DNA of 64,000 nt from Eukaryota sp. TZLM1-RC (Eukaryota; Metamonada: BaSk clade). Below the pieces are notes generated by a model, which was given only the letters and a program-made list of their open reading frames with translations, was not told the DNA's origin and searched no databases. Made by a program: the position numbers and the translations under genes. This document shows, piece by piece, positions 33,599 through 44,967 of this stretch. Position 1 is the first letter of the stretch; the number at the start of each line of letters is the position of its first letter. The DNA is taken from NCBI GenBank assembly GCA_040285825.1, contig JAUPSS010000001.1, forward strand, positions 2,728,001 to 2,792,000, given 5' to 3'.

Positions 33599-35765
33599 CG
33601 GTGTAAATTGTTGCAAATTTATTTTTATTCAACAACAAATATGAAATACACAATTAAAACTCCACATCCTCAAAACCTGCCTCCCCTACATCAAAACAAT
33701 TAATCGCTAAAGATTCAGAAAATTTCCCAAAAGAAGATAGTGAATCAGAAATTAGTGTTACCATTCCCTTAAAAATAGAAAATACAATCCTGTTTTGCCA
33801 GTAAACACGATTGAAAATTCTTCCAGTTCTTTCCTTTACAACTACAACAAAATCCTCAAGGAAAGCCATAGCAGCCTTACCTAGAGATCCAAGCAAAGAA
33901 AAAACAAATGGACATAAATTATATTGGGCATGAGAATTTTCATTAACCGAGGAAATGGGTTTCGCATATTTAGCAATTTTATATTTTTCGCCTGCAAGAA
34001 GAGGATTATTTACATCCGAGTTAATGAAATGTTCGTTAGAGGAATTACAAGGGTCAATAGACATGGCGTCCAAAATAGTAAAACTACCATTTAAACCAGG
34101 AACAACTAAATCACCTCTAGTCAGACCCATAGAAGCTCTGTTGTAACGCGTACTATCAATATTGGGATCATCAAGAATTAGTTTTGATAACAGCGGTTCT
34201 AAAAAGGAATCTACACGATATGATTTGCACATTACATAAATTTGGTCCCTGACGTTATTATGCACTTTGCTTCTAAACGTAATGAAATGTTTACAGTTCA
34301 AAAAGATGAGTAAACAAAAGAGGTTTACCACATTTACAAGTTAAATGATTGGGCAAATTGTTTGGCCACAGAAAACAACGAAAACGCATGTTTAGAAGCC
34401 ATTCATTGTCTTTTAACAAAAGTCCATAAACAGAGGGAACTTGAGTTACTAAAGCAGCAGCTGAACTATCACGAATATCCTTTAAAAAATTACCGAAAGC
34501 GGGATTTTTAGTTTTGGCCAAGCCAAGTCTTACTTCATAATCCAAGCCTTCATATAATTTAACCAGATGGTGCTGAAGCTTTTTCAAGCAAAAACGTAAA
34601 TTTGGAAGTGATCAAGTGGGAATTTCTTGAACATTTTGAGGAAAACACTGAATCCAGATATCACTGGGCAAATTTTCTAATTCAAATTGCAGTTGATTCA
34701 AGTAAAAATTTGATTCACCATTGATCAGATGAACATCAAAAGGGAACCTTTGGAAAAATTCAAAAACAAAATTTTTACCACCTCCCAAAAATGCTGCTTT
34801 ACACAGAATCGAAGATTTGGTGAATCCAATTCCACCCAAATCTGCTGAACAAAATACATGACTTCGAATTAAAGATTCATTTACTTCTAATAAAGAAGAA
34901 AAAAATTTGACTCGAAGTTTGTTAAAAGATCTGCAAAAATTGAGAGATACCGAAGGGGGAGTTGACCTTAAAATATGAGTGAATTTTCCAGAATAACAAA
35001 TTTTTAAAATAAAAATTTGATGTGTTTCTCAATGTCACATTCAGCAATAAAACTAAGATCCTTGTCAAACTTCTCCAATAAATTGTTTAACTGGGAATAA
35101 ATTTCATCCAAATTGCCAAGCCAACATCCAAGATACTTAAAAGCTTGTTGGTCATAATTGATAAAAGGAATCTGAGCTCCACCAATCATCAAATATTGTT
35201 TTTCTCTACCAATCAAGAGACATTTAGATGGGTTCAAAGCTAAACCAATTTCTTTGTATTTCGCCGCAATGTCTTCAGAAACCCTAGAAATGCTTTCAAA
35301 AGAGCCAATAATAGAAATGTCATCCATATAGGCAACAATACGCAAATCAGGGAAATCTTGTTGTGTCATTTTAATAATATTATGAATAGCCAAACAAAAC
35401 AGCAAAGGGCCAAGAGGATCACCTTGTTTCACACCAGAAGAAGATTCAAGGGTAAAGGAGTCATAAACTAAGTCTGATTTTTTTCCATAAAATAAATAAA
35501 AATATGCAGAAAGTTCAGGAAAATCATGAAGAAGCACATCAAAAATACAATCACGTTTCACAGAATTGAAAGCATTTTTGAAATCCAAATTGAAAATATA
35601 TTGATGATGTTGACTATTGAAAAAAACATCTGAAGTCATTGAAGCAACAGAAGCACCTTCAACAGTTTTTATACCAAATTGGAAAGGCTTCAAATAGTCC
35701 CTTGCTTTAGAAGAAATTCTGTTAAAAATAAGCGATTGTTGCAAATTGATGCAGATTTCCAATTA
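33599..35765 (-). mobile_element. LINE family C, RT to 3' end, frameshifted
   Basis: Frames 35762-35004, 34839-34612, 34587-34291 and 34331-33654 together give reverse transcriptase motifs (LDFKNAFNS, SSGVKQGDPLGPLLFCLAI, AYMDDISIIG), GGIGFTKSSILC, the CKCGKPLLFTHLFEL zinc-motif region, TRGDLVVPGLNGSFTILD and the terminal FEDVEF. Frame breaks at about 34,320 and 34,600 and a divergent 34,850-35,000 make it inactive. The 5' end is truncated inside the RT domain at 35,765. Confidence 0.8.
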
Positions 35766-37955
35766 AAGAATTATATTACTCACAGCCCTCTGTGGTTTCA
35801 TAGATGGTTTAGCGAGACTGGACTAGGACCTTTTATGACTCTACATTTAAGAAAAGTAAATCAGTCTTTGTATGTGTTAAAGAAGGAAGCCATAGCATTG
35901 AAAACGTTTTTTCCCAACTGTTTCAAAATGAAATTAACAATTTTATTTCAACAATAGAATTTGAATTTTTTTATAAAAAATTGTAAACAAAGGTCGGGAT
36001 CAACTGAAGTTTCCGTATTCTTAATAAAATGAGACTGCACTTCTTCCATCATCATTTCCAATCAATTATCGAAACACCGCCAATAAAAGTTGTAAACAGA
36101 GGAATAAATAAAACAATCAGAGACCATGACAAGCGGAATTTGCTTTCTAGGTGTGTTCACAATAACCACATAGATACTGTCAGAGGAACATCCTTCCTTA
36201 AATTTTTGTGCTGTATCAATATGAAGATGCTGAGTGTAGGAAATTAGAGATTGTTTTGATGAATGGTTGTGATTTTGATGCCCTTCAGATTGAAGAAACA
36301 TTTTCCCCAATCGAAACTGCAAATTCAATGCATGAAAACGACTATGGTGCTTTTTTCAATTTTAGTGATTTTTCAATTCAATTACCCGATTTAAGCGCCA
36401 TAATTTCCGAAGAATCAACTAAACTAGTTTTGAGGTAGATGTTGCACAATCAGACGAAAATATTTCAGATTTAGAACTATCAAAGATTGAAGCCACAAAA
36501 GTAATTACAAATATGGATATTTCGAATTACACTTTGAAACAGAAAATCAATTTTAATAACCTGATTTTTTTTATCCAATTCTACAAAATCTTGCTAATGA
36601 GCTTGGTTTCAGAAGGATTGAATTTCCAGATAATACATCTGTGAATTGAATTTTTCACTACACGGCCAAACACTTTTCCATTAACTATGGAAATAATCTC
36701 AGTAAACACATTCATCATTATGTTTTTCACCTTCAAGAAGTTCAGACTACAAAAGATTCAGGAAAATCATATGAAGAAAGATATATTGACTAAACTCAAC
36801 AAAGACAGGGAAGCCTTGATCAGCGAAAACATTGATGAACTTCCTATCAATGGTCACATCGTTTTCCCTTTCCCCAGTCAGAGTTGACTTTGAAGTGTTG
36901 TGCTTATGTGAGACATTGTTCAATTCCCACTTTTATTAAGGGTAGAAATCTTTATAATACTCAATAAACCAAGCCATTGAAATTTCTCTCTCATGCTATG
37001 TATATTAACAGAACCATTCAATCATTTGTTCCCAAGATGGCAAACCTTTGTCGGTGAGTAATCCTTTCCATTGACAACTAAATTGATTCCACAGCATATA
37101 AGACTCGATGACCATTGGCTCAATGAAATATTTACCAAGTTGAAAGGAAGAGCAAAAAAACTAGTCTTCACTTAGTCAGTTTTTACCCAAAGACTAAGTG
37201 ATGAGGTATTGGATTCTTACAAACGGGAGACTAAAGGTTGCTTTCAATTGAAATTTTCCCCAATTGTAACAGACGGGATTGCTTGTTCAGTGATCTTAAT
37301 TCGTAAAGACCTGATTGATGAAAATGGAAATGTTTATAAGAATTTTACTTCCAAGACGTTAGCGCACCGAGAGCAATACTTACATTCTTTGTCTGCTGAA
37401 AATGTCGAAAAGTTGAAGTTAGAAGATAAAAGAATAGTTGTCATTGAATTTAACGAGTACGATTTTATGCACTGTTATTCTCCAAAACCAGCTGTTACTA
37501 TTACCCCAGAACAAATTTCACAAAATGGGTTCTATAAAAAAGACAACTTTCAGAAATCAGAAGCAAAAAACGCAAAGGCATTAAAAAAGGAAAGAAAGAA
37601 TTACAAAATCTATCAATCTATTCAAACTCTGACTCTGATTATACACGGCTGAAAACCCAAACACTGGTGGAACACGTTAAAATATACTGCCGGTAAACGC
37701 CAATTTGACAGAAAATGTACCAAATATCGTTCAAAGGAAAAAGGAAAACCGCAAAATTGGAAACAACAATTACCTGATAATGATTACTCAGCTCAAAATA
37801 TTTCAAATCAATTTTCTTTATCTTTCTCAAACAGACAACAAAAATCTTGTTTCAGTCAACATTTTGGTCATTACTTCAAGGACTTTGAGCGATGCAATGT
37901 TCATATGAAGAATTTTTACCAAGATGTATGGTTCAGAAAAAGAAAATTCCTGATC
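35766..37955 (+). pseudogene. Fanzor copy Fz-5, heavily decayed N-terminal half
   Basis: Scattered plus-strand frames read like a Fanzor from N-terminus to RuvC-I. At about 36,030 is an N-terminal piece (LHFFHHHFQSI) similar to the LHFFEHFCQFI of Fz-2. The frame 37209-37652 contains KFSPIVTDGIACSVILIRKD, followed by RIVVIEFNEYDFMHCYSPKP, where the RuvC-I GxDPN has become EFNE. The aspartate is lost, and frames break many times between 36,240 and 37,200. No zinc ribbon is found before a short LINE family B scrap (RLSPHYGGLGWTN, about 37,960-38,000). Confidence 0.6.
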
Positions 37956-38099
37956 ATGCGTCTTAGTCCACACTATGGCGGTTTAGGTTGGACAAATAGG
38001 CATTGTCCTATTACCCAAGACTCGCTCGATGACATCTCCTCCTCCGTTGAGCCACTGACTCCAAAGTGCTATGCCGTTCAGGGCTAATATCAGTATCTG

Positions 38100-38645
38100 A
38101 TTGCAATGGCAGCACAATATATAGATGTTGCTCAACCTACTGAAATGGAACAGTGGCTTAATGTGAATCCTCAAAGAGACAACACTGAAAGACAAAGTTT
38201 ATTGGACCACTATCTACATCAAGGAAAAAGAAAAGCTATTCGGCGTAATCGCTTCAACTTTATTGTCCGTCGCCAAAAGAAATTCAGCCAATTGGCCAGA
38301 AAATCAAAAACATGGCTGAAAATCGTGAAGTGAATATTTGGTTTGGGAAAGGAGGTGATGGACCATCCCGTCAAAGAGTGAAAACACCAAGAAAGCGTTT
38401 TCTGAAGTACCTCAAGGCTCGATTTCCAACCGTGAAGGATGGCGATGAATACTATACATCCGCCAAAGTGAACTGTTGCAAAGTTTTCCATGAAGACCTT
38501 TACTTCATAGAAAATGGAGAAAGGAAAAAGTCTAAAGCCTATTTTGCATGTCCAGAATGTGGGATGGTGTGGTGAAGAGATATCTCTGCAACGAGGAACC
38601 AGTGGGAGATTGCAGTAAGCGAGTTCCTTTTGAACACTAGACCCC
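38100..38645 (+). pseudogene. Fanzor copy Fz-6, C-terminal half, distinct lineage
   Basis: Frames 38106-38333 and 38312-38640, separated by one frameshift, give an Arg/Lys-rich helical segment, then VNIWFGKGGDGP, TVKDGDEYYTSAKVNCC, and ACPECGMVW-stop-RDISATRN. The order (WFGxG strand, DEYxTS, CxxC, NRD-like RuvC-III) is that of Fanzor/TnpB. The Asn of NRD is replaced by TGA. Sequence similarity to Fz-1, Fz-2 and Fz-4 is low, so it is a separate family. After ALNxx the frame ends LNTRPLAFRRPQ. Confidence 0.7.
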
Positions 38646-38786
38646 TAGCTTTTAGAAGACCTCAATAAGAGTCTTCCAATCCAACGTATTCTGATCTAAG
38701 CCGATCATCTCCGGATGGTTAAGTTTAGACAAGTGGATGCGGTTGAAGTATTGGAAATTGTCATTTTGGATAAGAATTCATTTTTA

Positions 38787-39416
38787 GGGAAAACCAATGT
38801 TAGAATTCCGAATGTTCGCTGAACTAGTTTTAGTTCATTTACACGTGTCAACACAGTTTTGTTTAAAAATGTTTTCCCAACTCCCTATTTCAACTACTAC
38901 AATAGATTTCACTGTTTAAAAATCTGTATTCATACATAAATCCCCTTCTTTACATCAACTTTCTTCAATGCCAAAGCACCCTGTTTACAAACTTCTGGAC
39001 AACGTTAATTACGATAAAGTGTCCAAAAATATTAGTTCACAGTGCCGCTGCTGCAGTAAAATGCTAAAAGGTTCAGCCCGTCGCTTTTCCTCCCATTTCA
39101 TTAAGGAGAATAGAGCTGGATATGCCTTATGTACTCAATTATCCACCATTTCTGTCAAGGATATAAACACTGTCTTAGGTTAATGACCTAGATTTAGATG
39201 TTGTAGAACTTTCTGAATAAAAGTTTAGTTTGTTGGTTGATAGTGAGTGTAATAGCATAACGAAGGAGGAGATAAACAGCGTATTGATATTAATGAATCA
39301 AAACGAGATGCCGAACTAACCGAACGTATCAGTAGGTGCCGAACGTTCAGCCGAACGTACGCCGAACTAGTTTAGTTCGGCCGAACTAGTTCAGTAATTC
39401 TAACATTGGGGAAAAC
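38787..39416. mobile_element. Small hAT element with 8-bp target duplication
   Basis: The element spans 38795-39408 (614 bp) and is flanked by the exact 8-bp duplication GGGAAAAC (38787-38794 and 39409-39416), the hAT signature. Its inverted ends start CAATGTTAGAATT on both sides and continue into subterminal GAACTAGTTNNGTTC-type palindromes (right side 39,300-39,400). Inside is a short frame (38968-39183) with a BED-like zinc finger (SSQCRCCSKM...SSHFI). No catalytic transposase domain is present, so it is non-autonomous. Confidence 0.85.
38968..39183 (+). CDS. BED-like zinc-finger remnant of a hAT transposase
   Basis: 71 codons: CRCCSK...FSSHF resembles the CxxC...H part of BED fingers that hAT transposases use to bind their ends. 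The rest of the transposase is absent. It may be a decayed N-terminus or a small DNA-binding protein kept by a deletion derivative; no sign allows a choice. Confidence 0.4.
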   Translation: MPKHPVYKLLDNVNYDKVSKNISSQCRCCSKMLKGSARRFSSHFIKENRAGYALCTQLSTISVKDINTVLG

Positions 39417-39427
39417 CACAAATAGTA

Positions 39428-41760
39428 GACCTAATCAGCGTGGCACCTTTTTGCTTTCGCGAATGAAAAAAACGCATTTTTTTTGTTGATTTTGAGGACC
39501 ATTTCTTAAAAGCAAATTCTCATTACTCCAATACCACCTTATCTTTCCTTCTCCTCTTCTGTCATGCCTCGCAAACGAGACATCGCTTGGGATTACGTCA
39601 TAGAACTTTCCTGTGATGACTCTGACCCAGATTGTACAATAAATCTTGATTCGCCCGAAGTTATTCCTATTGAAAAAAATTATACACACCAATGTGTTTA
39701 TTGCTCCTTGAAGTACACTCCAGGTTCCGCTACGCGCATCAAAAACCATATTGTGGGAGTTCCACCAGGAGAGAGAAGCAACATCTCTGTTTGCATGGAG
39801 GCTCCCCGAAAAACAATAATGAAACTTTTGAATACTCAGCTTGACACACTATCTCCTTTTGCAAAAAAACGGCTATCTTTCATATCTGAAGGTGCTCCTA
39901 TCAAGAAAAAACCATTAAATACATTGATTTCTAATGGGAAATTGAAAGCCGCAAGAACAGCTGTTGGTGACTTTTTCTATGGCTGTGGAATACCATTGCG
40001 CATCATTAGAAGTAAGTGGTTCTGGAAAATGATCAAAGCAATTGCCGCAGCAGGCCCATCTGTCCAAAAAATCGGTTATAATGCTCTACGTACCACCATG
40101 CTCGATAACCGTTACAAAGATGCAGTCACAGAAAGAAAAGCAGTCATTGACAACATTTCTGATATTGGATGCACAGTAATGGCAGACTCGTTCACCTCAG
40201 TGTCAAAACATTCATTGACTGGTATCATGGCATCAACAGGTAACTCGGTAATACATTTGAAAACAGTCCATAACGATGCCGTGTCACAAAATGGTGACTA
40301 CCTAAAACAGGTTTTAGAACAGGTAATCAGTGAATTAAACGGAAAAGTCGTCAACATCGTGACTGATTAAGGTTCTGCTTATGTAAACGCTGGAAACAGG
40401 ATCCAGTCGGAGAATCCAAGCATCTCTTACAACTTCTGTGCATGTCATCTGCTTTCGAATTTCTGTAAAGATGTGTACAAACTACCTTTTGTGCGAGACA
40501 TCATAAGAAGAGCTGTTGAGTTAGTAATGTTCCTCAAGAACCACCAGTTAATTTATGATGTCTTGAGAAACAATGGTAGTCGCTCATTGTCTACATTAGG
40601 GGACACCAGGTTTACTTTTGGATACTTTTGGAAAGCTTACTTGGTGCGAAAGATGGTATAATAAGTATTTTTGAAGGGGAAAGCTATTCTGAATGGAGAA
40701 ACCGATTATCAAGTACACTCAGGAACATGGCAGACCAATGGAGCACAGTGTTACATGGTATTTCACTTTGGTTGGAGTTTGAAGAAATTTATAAATGTTG
40801 CTATCCAGTTTTGAAGTTGTTAAAACTATTTGATTGTAATACGCCATTGTCCGCAGAAATTCTTTATTTGATAGAAGAGGCTAAAACTGAAATGATTAAT
40901 TATGATGGGATCATTATCACCGACGAGAGGAAGAATCTCATCATTGCATCGTTTGATGACCGAACCAGTCAATTAATAACCGATTTCTACGTTGCTTCTG
41001 CGATGCTTAACCCAAAAAATTATCTTCCTGAAAGACTCAATTTTGCTGAACGGTTATTTGATAAGTAAGTTTCAAGATTTTGTGTTAAAAATTACCAGTT
41101 ACGATAGTGATAAGGCACTAGATTTGCTGCGTCAATTTTCTGTTTTTCAAAGATTCAATAATCACACAAGTTTTGGAAGGCCCTTAGCATTAGCAGGAAG
41201 AGAGAAAGAAAATTTTAATGCTATGATCTGGTGGCAGCAGTTTGGTTATGACGCACCTGAGCTTCAAAAATTGGCATTACAAGTGGTGTCCCAATTTGTG
41301 TCTGCTTCTGCAGTTGAGAGATTGTGGAGTCTACATGATTGGATTCATTCTAAGCGTAGAAATAGACTCACTGAAGAGCGTGTAAACAAATTAATAGCAG
41401 TGTATGATTTCCTGGCAAGTTGTCGTCAAGAAGAAGATTCTGAAGAAGACAACAAGACGGAAGATTGTATCGAAATATTGAATGTTTGCTGTCAGCTGTT
41501 AGAAGAAGAAGATTGACAGTCCTAGTTTCTAAGGCAATGAACTGATCTATTGTCGGTGTTTCAGTTTTACAATAAATTATAGGTACAATGTGTTTATTTG
41601 TTACATATAGTATAGAATTTCATCCAAATTAGAATATTCATTTGGAAAAAACGCAGCCCTGACGAAAAAAACGCGTTTTTTTCAAAAAAAACGCATTTTG
41701 AAAAAAACGCATTTTCGTTGGGACAATTTTTGTTGGGACCTGTGCAACTCTGGTCCTAAT
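39428..41760 (+). mobile_element. hAT transposon, 2.3 kb, with imperfect 8-bp target duplication
   Basis: Ends: CAGCGTGGCAC at 39436 and, on the other strand, CAGAGTTGCAC ending at 41752 (9 of 11 match). Flanks GACCTAAT (39428-39435) and GTCCTAAT (41753-41760) match at 7 of 8 bases. Subterminal AAAAAAACGCATTTTT-like blocks occur at both sides. It contains a full transposase frame broken by one stop and two frameshifts. The right end lies 97 bp before the WDR4-like start codon. Confidence 0.8.
39564..41516 (+). pseudogene. hAT transposase, inactivated
   Basis: The start is MPRKRDIAWDYV at 39564. A BED finger (HQCVYCSLKYTPGSATRIKNH), then the conserved segment CTVMADSFTSVSKHSLTG, then VVNIVTD-stop-GSAYVNAGN, where the RNase H-like core normally continues through the stop (TAA at 40369). 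The frame continues, shifts at about 40,650 and again at about 41,060, and ends in the hAT C-terminal dimerisation block (SASAVERLWSLHDWIHSKRRNRL). All parts of a hAT transposase are present, so the decay is recent. Confidence 0.85.
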
Positions 41761-41849
41761 ATCCCATTTCTCATTCCTTTTCTTACACTCATCCACTCTT
41801 GTTCTTTAGTCTCAAAAAATTTATTTGAACGGACTGTGATCTATCTCAA

Positions 41850-42905
41850 ATGCGCTATTCATCTTTTGGTATATCACAAATAGTGAACACGCCTTCATTT
41901 TATGCAATATCTTCTGGTAAGACACTTTCAGTGGTCAAGACTCTTCAGCATTGTCTCAATTCGAATGATAACGTCTTATTTTCATTTGACGCTACAGGTC
42001 TGATTCGTTTTATTAAAGTCTCGAACTGTTTTCGGTTTCTTTACATTGTCAGTGAAGCAATTCACTTGTTTCGAACAGACAAATGGACGTTGGAAAAGAG
42101 CTGTATTCCACCCAAACGTGTAACATCTTGCACCCATTTCATCTACAATGATCACTTCAGAATTATATTCTCCGACAAAACGGGTGATGTTTATCTTTTT
42201 GAACATGAACATCCTACCTACCTGCTAGGTCACTTGCTCGTTGTCAATGCACTGCAAGTTGATTCAAGAAGCAACTACATATTCACATCAGAAAAAGACT
42301 GTCGTGTAAGAGCAACTTTACTTCCTTATACACAGGTTATTCACGGTTATCTTCATGGCCACACTAACACTGTTTCAAGCCTGGAACGTCTCTTCATTGA
42401 CGATTACGAGTACCTTGTCTCTTCAACTTTGTCTGGAGAGCTTTCTCTTTTTAGAGTTGCAGATTTGACTGATTGTAGCTTTCCCATTCATCAACATCAT
42501 TTACCTGACTCGCGTTTTCTCTCAATTCTTTGTTCAACCAGTAATTTAGTAGTAGCTGCACATTGTTCTGAGCAACTCTCTGCAGATCACCAATTCACTC
42601 TTTCTCTTGTTTCTTTTGAGTTTATTAATGGTCTATTGAAGTCAAGAGAAAGGTCATTAACCCTAGCAAAAGGCTTGATTCCTACCAGTGCCTCTTTTGA
42701 TCCTAATCATGGTTTAATTGTTTCTGTTTGTTGTGTAAGTAACGACAAGTCATCTGATTTTCTTTTATCAATTACAAATTTGACAGGTGATGATTTGGTC
42801 ATTTTTAATATTGAGTTTGATTATGAAGGGTTTCGACAACAATGTGGTGTTCCTTTTTTGGAAGTTTTTCCTGAACTATTTGAAACTTGTATTGTTGATG
42901 TATAG
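41850..42905 (+). CDS. WDR4: WDR4/Trm82-like WD-repeat subunit of tRNA m7G46 methyltransferase
   Basis: A 351-residue frame from ATG 41850 to TAG 42905. The central block FSDKTGDVYLFEHEHPTYL then LLGHLLVVNALQVD, YIFTSEKDCRVRATLLPY and YLHGHTNTVSSLE follows the Trm82/WDR4 pattern (DKTGDVY, LLGHxS, SDRDEKIRVS, LLGHTxFVS). The protein is the non-catalytic partner that stabilises the METTL1/Trm8 catalytic subunit. The N-terminal portion (residues 50-80) is less WD-like and may conceal a short in-frame intron. The C-terminus (EVFPELFETCIVDV) is complete. A hAT element lies 97 bp upstream. Confidence 0.75.
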   Translation: MRYSSFGISQIVNTPSFYAISSGKTLSVVKTLQHCLNSNDNVLFSFDATGLIRFIKVSNCFRFLYIVSEAIHLFRTDKWTLEKSCIPPKRVTSCTHFIYNDHFRIIFSDKTGDVYLFEHEHPTYLLGHLLVVNALQVDSRSNYIFTSEKDCRVRATLLPYTQVIHGYLHGHTNTVSSLERLFIDDYEYLVSSTLSGELSLFRVADLTDCSFPIHQHHLPDSRFLSILCSTSNLVVAAHCSEQLSADHQFTLSLVSFEFINGLLKSRERSLTLAKGLIPTSASFDPNHGLIVSVCCVSNDKSSDFLLSITNLTGDDLVIFNIEFDYEGFRQQCGVPFLEVFPELFETCIVDV

Positions 42906-43177
42906 TGTTTGGTTCTTTTACAAGTAGTGAATTGACTGAATGGATGATTGTTTATTTTATGTCACGTTTCCAAAAAATCTACATTTTAACCTGATTCTGT
43001 CTGAACAATTATAATTTCATTCCATTACGATTTTTTACTTACTTTTATTTAATTTTAGTCACATCACTTTGTATTATTAGAAATCTAAAATCATTCTTTC
43101 TTCTTTAAATTTCATAGGATTTAATACGAAAGAGCCAAATACATTTATTTTTTGTTTCACAATAAAACCAAAATATA
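42906..43177. other. Convergent 3' intergenic region
   Basis: AT-rich spacer between the WDR4-like gene and the minus-strand coiled-coil gene; nothing recognisable. Confidence 0.5.
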
Positions 43178-44044
43178 TTACACAATTTTATTTAATTTGG
43201 TCGACACAAAAAACAACACACAAGCAACTCCAAAATCGACACGTTGACTGATTAAATAATGATTAATGAAATAAGGGGGTAATAAATTAGATTCACTCGA
43301 CTCGAAACTCCTTATTATTTCACCATCCAAATCCATTTTAATCTCAATATCTGCAATATTATCCAATGACAACTTAAAAACAAGTGGATCAAATCTTTCA
43401 ATATGAATTCCCAGGGATTTAGACAACAATTGAGGTATTAATTCCAGATATTCCAAGACATCATGTGGTAAATCTTTTGGTAAGAATGCAACAATCTCAT
43501 CAAGTTGCCTTCTTAATTCCAGTACCTCTCCCTTTTCTTCCAGTAGTTGTTCTCCCTTCTGTTGCTGTTGGGAGATCAGCCGTCGTTGGTGGAGGGTTTC
43601 GTCAAGTTGGGATTTTGTGGACTGAAGTAATGACAATTGATCTTTCAGAACAACGAGTTCTTCCTCGGCTTCATTGTAAGACTTGAGAGTAGAATCCGTG
43701 AGGGAAACCAGATTGGAGCAAGTGGTTTCCAGTTCAGTTGAGAGTTTTTTGTTTTGATCAAAAAGTTGGTTCATGGATGACTCCAACTTTGATTCATCGA
43801 TTGATGGTGGTTCCGGTGCAGACAAAGACTGAAGGGATGCTTGCTGATGTGTGAGTTTGGATAATTCAACTAACATGTCCATAACACGCTGATCATTGTC
43901 ACATAGTTTTTCAAGATTAAAGGGGGTTGTTGGGGTCGAATCTGCATCGTTGAGAAAGGACACTGAAGGAAATGAACTTATGCAGTCCTGAAGTTCTGAT
44001 ATACACTCTGATAGCTCCGAGGCCAGTGTTGTTCCATCATCCAT
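43178..44044 (-). CDS. Coiled-coil protein, unknown (possible cytoskeletal/kinetochore-like)
   Basis: I take ATG 44044 (MDDGTTLASELSECI); an upstream in-frame ATG at 44089 would add 15 residues of less typical sequence. About 288 residues: an acidic N-terminus, a long coiled coil (about 65-190, with QLDETLHQRRLISQQQQKGEQ), and a compact C-terminal domain with alternating hydrophobics (PLVFKLSLDNIADIEIKMD). A coiled coil followed by a small alpha/beta domain is seen in RWD-type kinetochore proteins, but I see no diagnostic motif. Single exon, stop at 43178. Confidence 0.6.
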   Translation of the reverse strand: MDDGTTLASELSECISELQDCISSFPSVSFLNDADSTPTTPFNLEKLCDNDQRVMDMLVELSKLTHQQASLQSLSAPEPPSIDESKLESSMNQLFDQNKKLSTELETTCSNLVSLTDSTLKSYNEAEEELVVLKDQLSLLQSTKSQLDETLHQRRLISQQQQKGEQLLEEKGEVLELRRQLDEIVAFLPKDLPHDVLEYLELIPQLLSKSLGIHIERFDPLVFKLSLDNIADIEIKMDLDGEIIRSFESSESNLLPPYFINHYLISQRVDFGVACVLFFVSTKLNKIV

Positions 44045-44967
44045 TGTAAAATGTAAGAGGTTGTTAAATTCTAATGGGCTAAATTTCAATTGGAATTAGT
44101 TTGGGGCTAACACAAAAAACTGCCAAACTAAATTTAATGGGACTTGATTCGTAGGCCAAGCGCTTCTGCATTGGACTTGAAATTACTGTTGCTTTAGAAC
44201 TCAAAAAAGCTGGGGACAAGTGTGGTTTTACTTAATTATTAATTCATTTCATTTACATTTATTCTTTTACATTTCATTAAAACACAACTATTGTGTTTTA
44301 AGAAATATGATTCGTTCATTTGCTGTTATTTCTTCTCAATTATTGTTGTGTGATGAAATTATAGCTGCTGGTTTGTTACCTTATGATCATTCTGTTAACT
44401 TTAGGAAGAAGCTTGTCAATGAAAGCTCAACAACAAGGATAGTTGGATTTGTATTGCATAGAAATAAATATGGCTTAATTATTTGATTTTAATGTTTTAG
44501 CATTGACATGCTGTCACAACAGTGTAAATATGTGAATCTTTTGTTGGCTGTTTTAATGTTTTTCTCATTAATAGAGGATTTATAATTGCTGTTCATAAAA
44601 GGATGGTTGTGTGTTCATCAAAACAACTGAAGCTTCATGATAACATACATACAGAAATCTTTTCACTGTTTCGCACAACTCAATTATTGTTAACAAACTT
44701 CAATCATTATTGATAGTATCATTTCTGTGGAATTGTCCCGGATACATCACAATTGAAGCAAGTAGCTAATCAATAATAACATGAAATCTCAGTAGATGAT
44801 GAACACTAACTACCTTTATGCCACTTGACAAACCTTATCCACACGTGTCGTATAGCATTTCGACTTTTGGTTTTCTCCGGGGTGCATTTAGGATAGACAA
44901 ATTGATTGAATTTCTCAAAAATCTTAGGAAAACGGTTTGAAAGTGCTGCTTTGGGGGTAGTTCTTGC
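44045..44967. other. Intergenic region, no convincing gene
   Basis: It contains a short plus-strand frame 44220-44486 (its second Met at 44308 begins MIRSFAVISSQLLLCDE), which has no recognisable domain. On the minus strand, about 55 further open codons follow the TAG that ends the RCC1-like frame (ARTTPKAALSNRFPKIF... to about 44,805). The latter may be the lost continuation of that gene or part of a mobile element. Confidence 0.4.

Noticed and set aside
39564-41516. In-frame stops in mobile-element genes as evidence of a reassigned stop codon
   Set aside because: Cellular genes end at TAA, TAG and TGA at the expected family C-termini (for example RtcB TAA, UBA gene TGA, coiled-coil gene TAG), and element frames also contain frameshifts, so the stops are decay.
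41698-41883. Short plus-strand ORF overlapping the hAT right end and the WDR4 start
   Set aside because: It is formed by the element's terminal AAAAACGC repeats and flank and has no protein-like features.
44220-44486. Short plus-strand ORF as a gene
   Set aside because: No recognisable domain, AT-rich composition and no conserved neighbour; kept only as a note in the intergenic entry.
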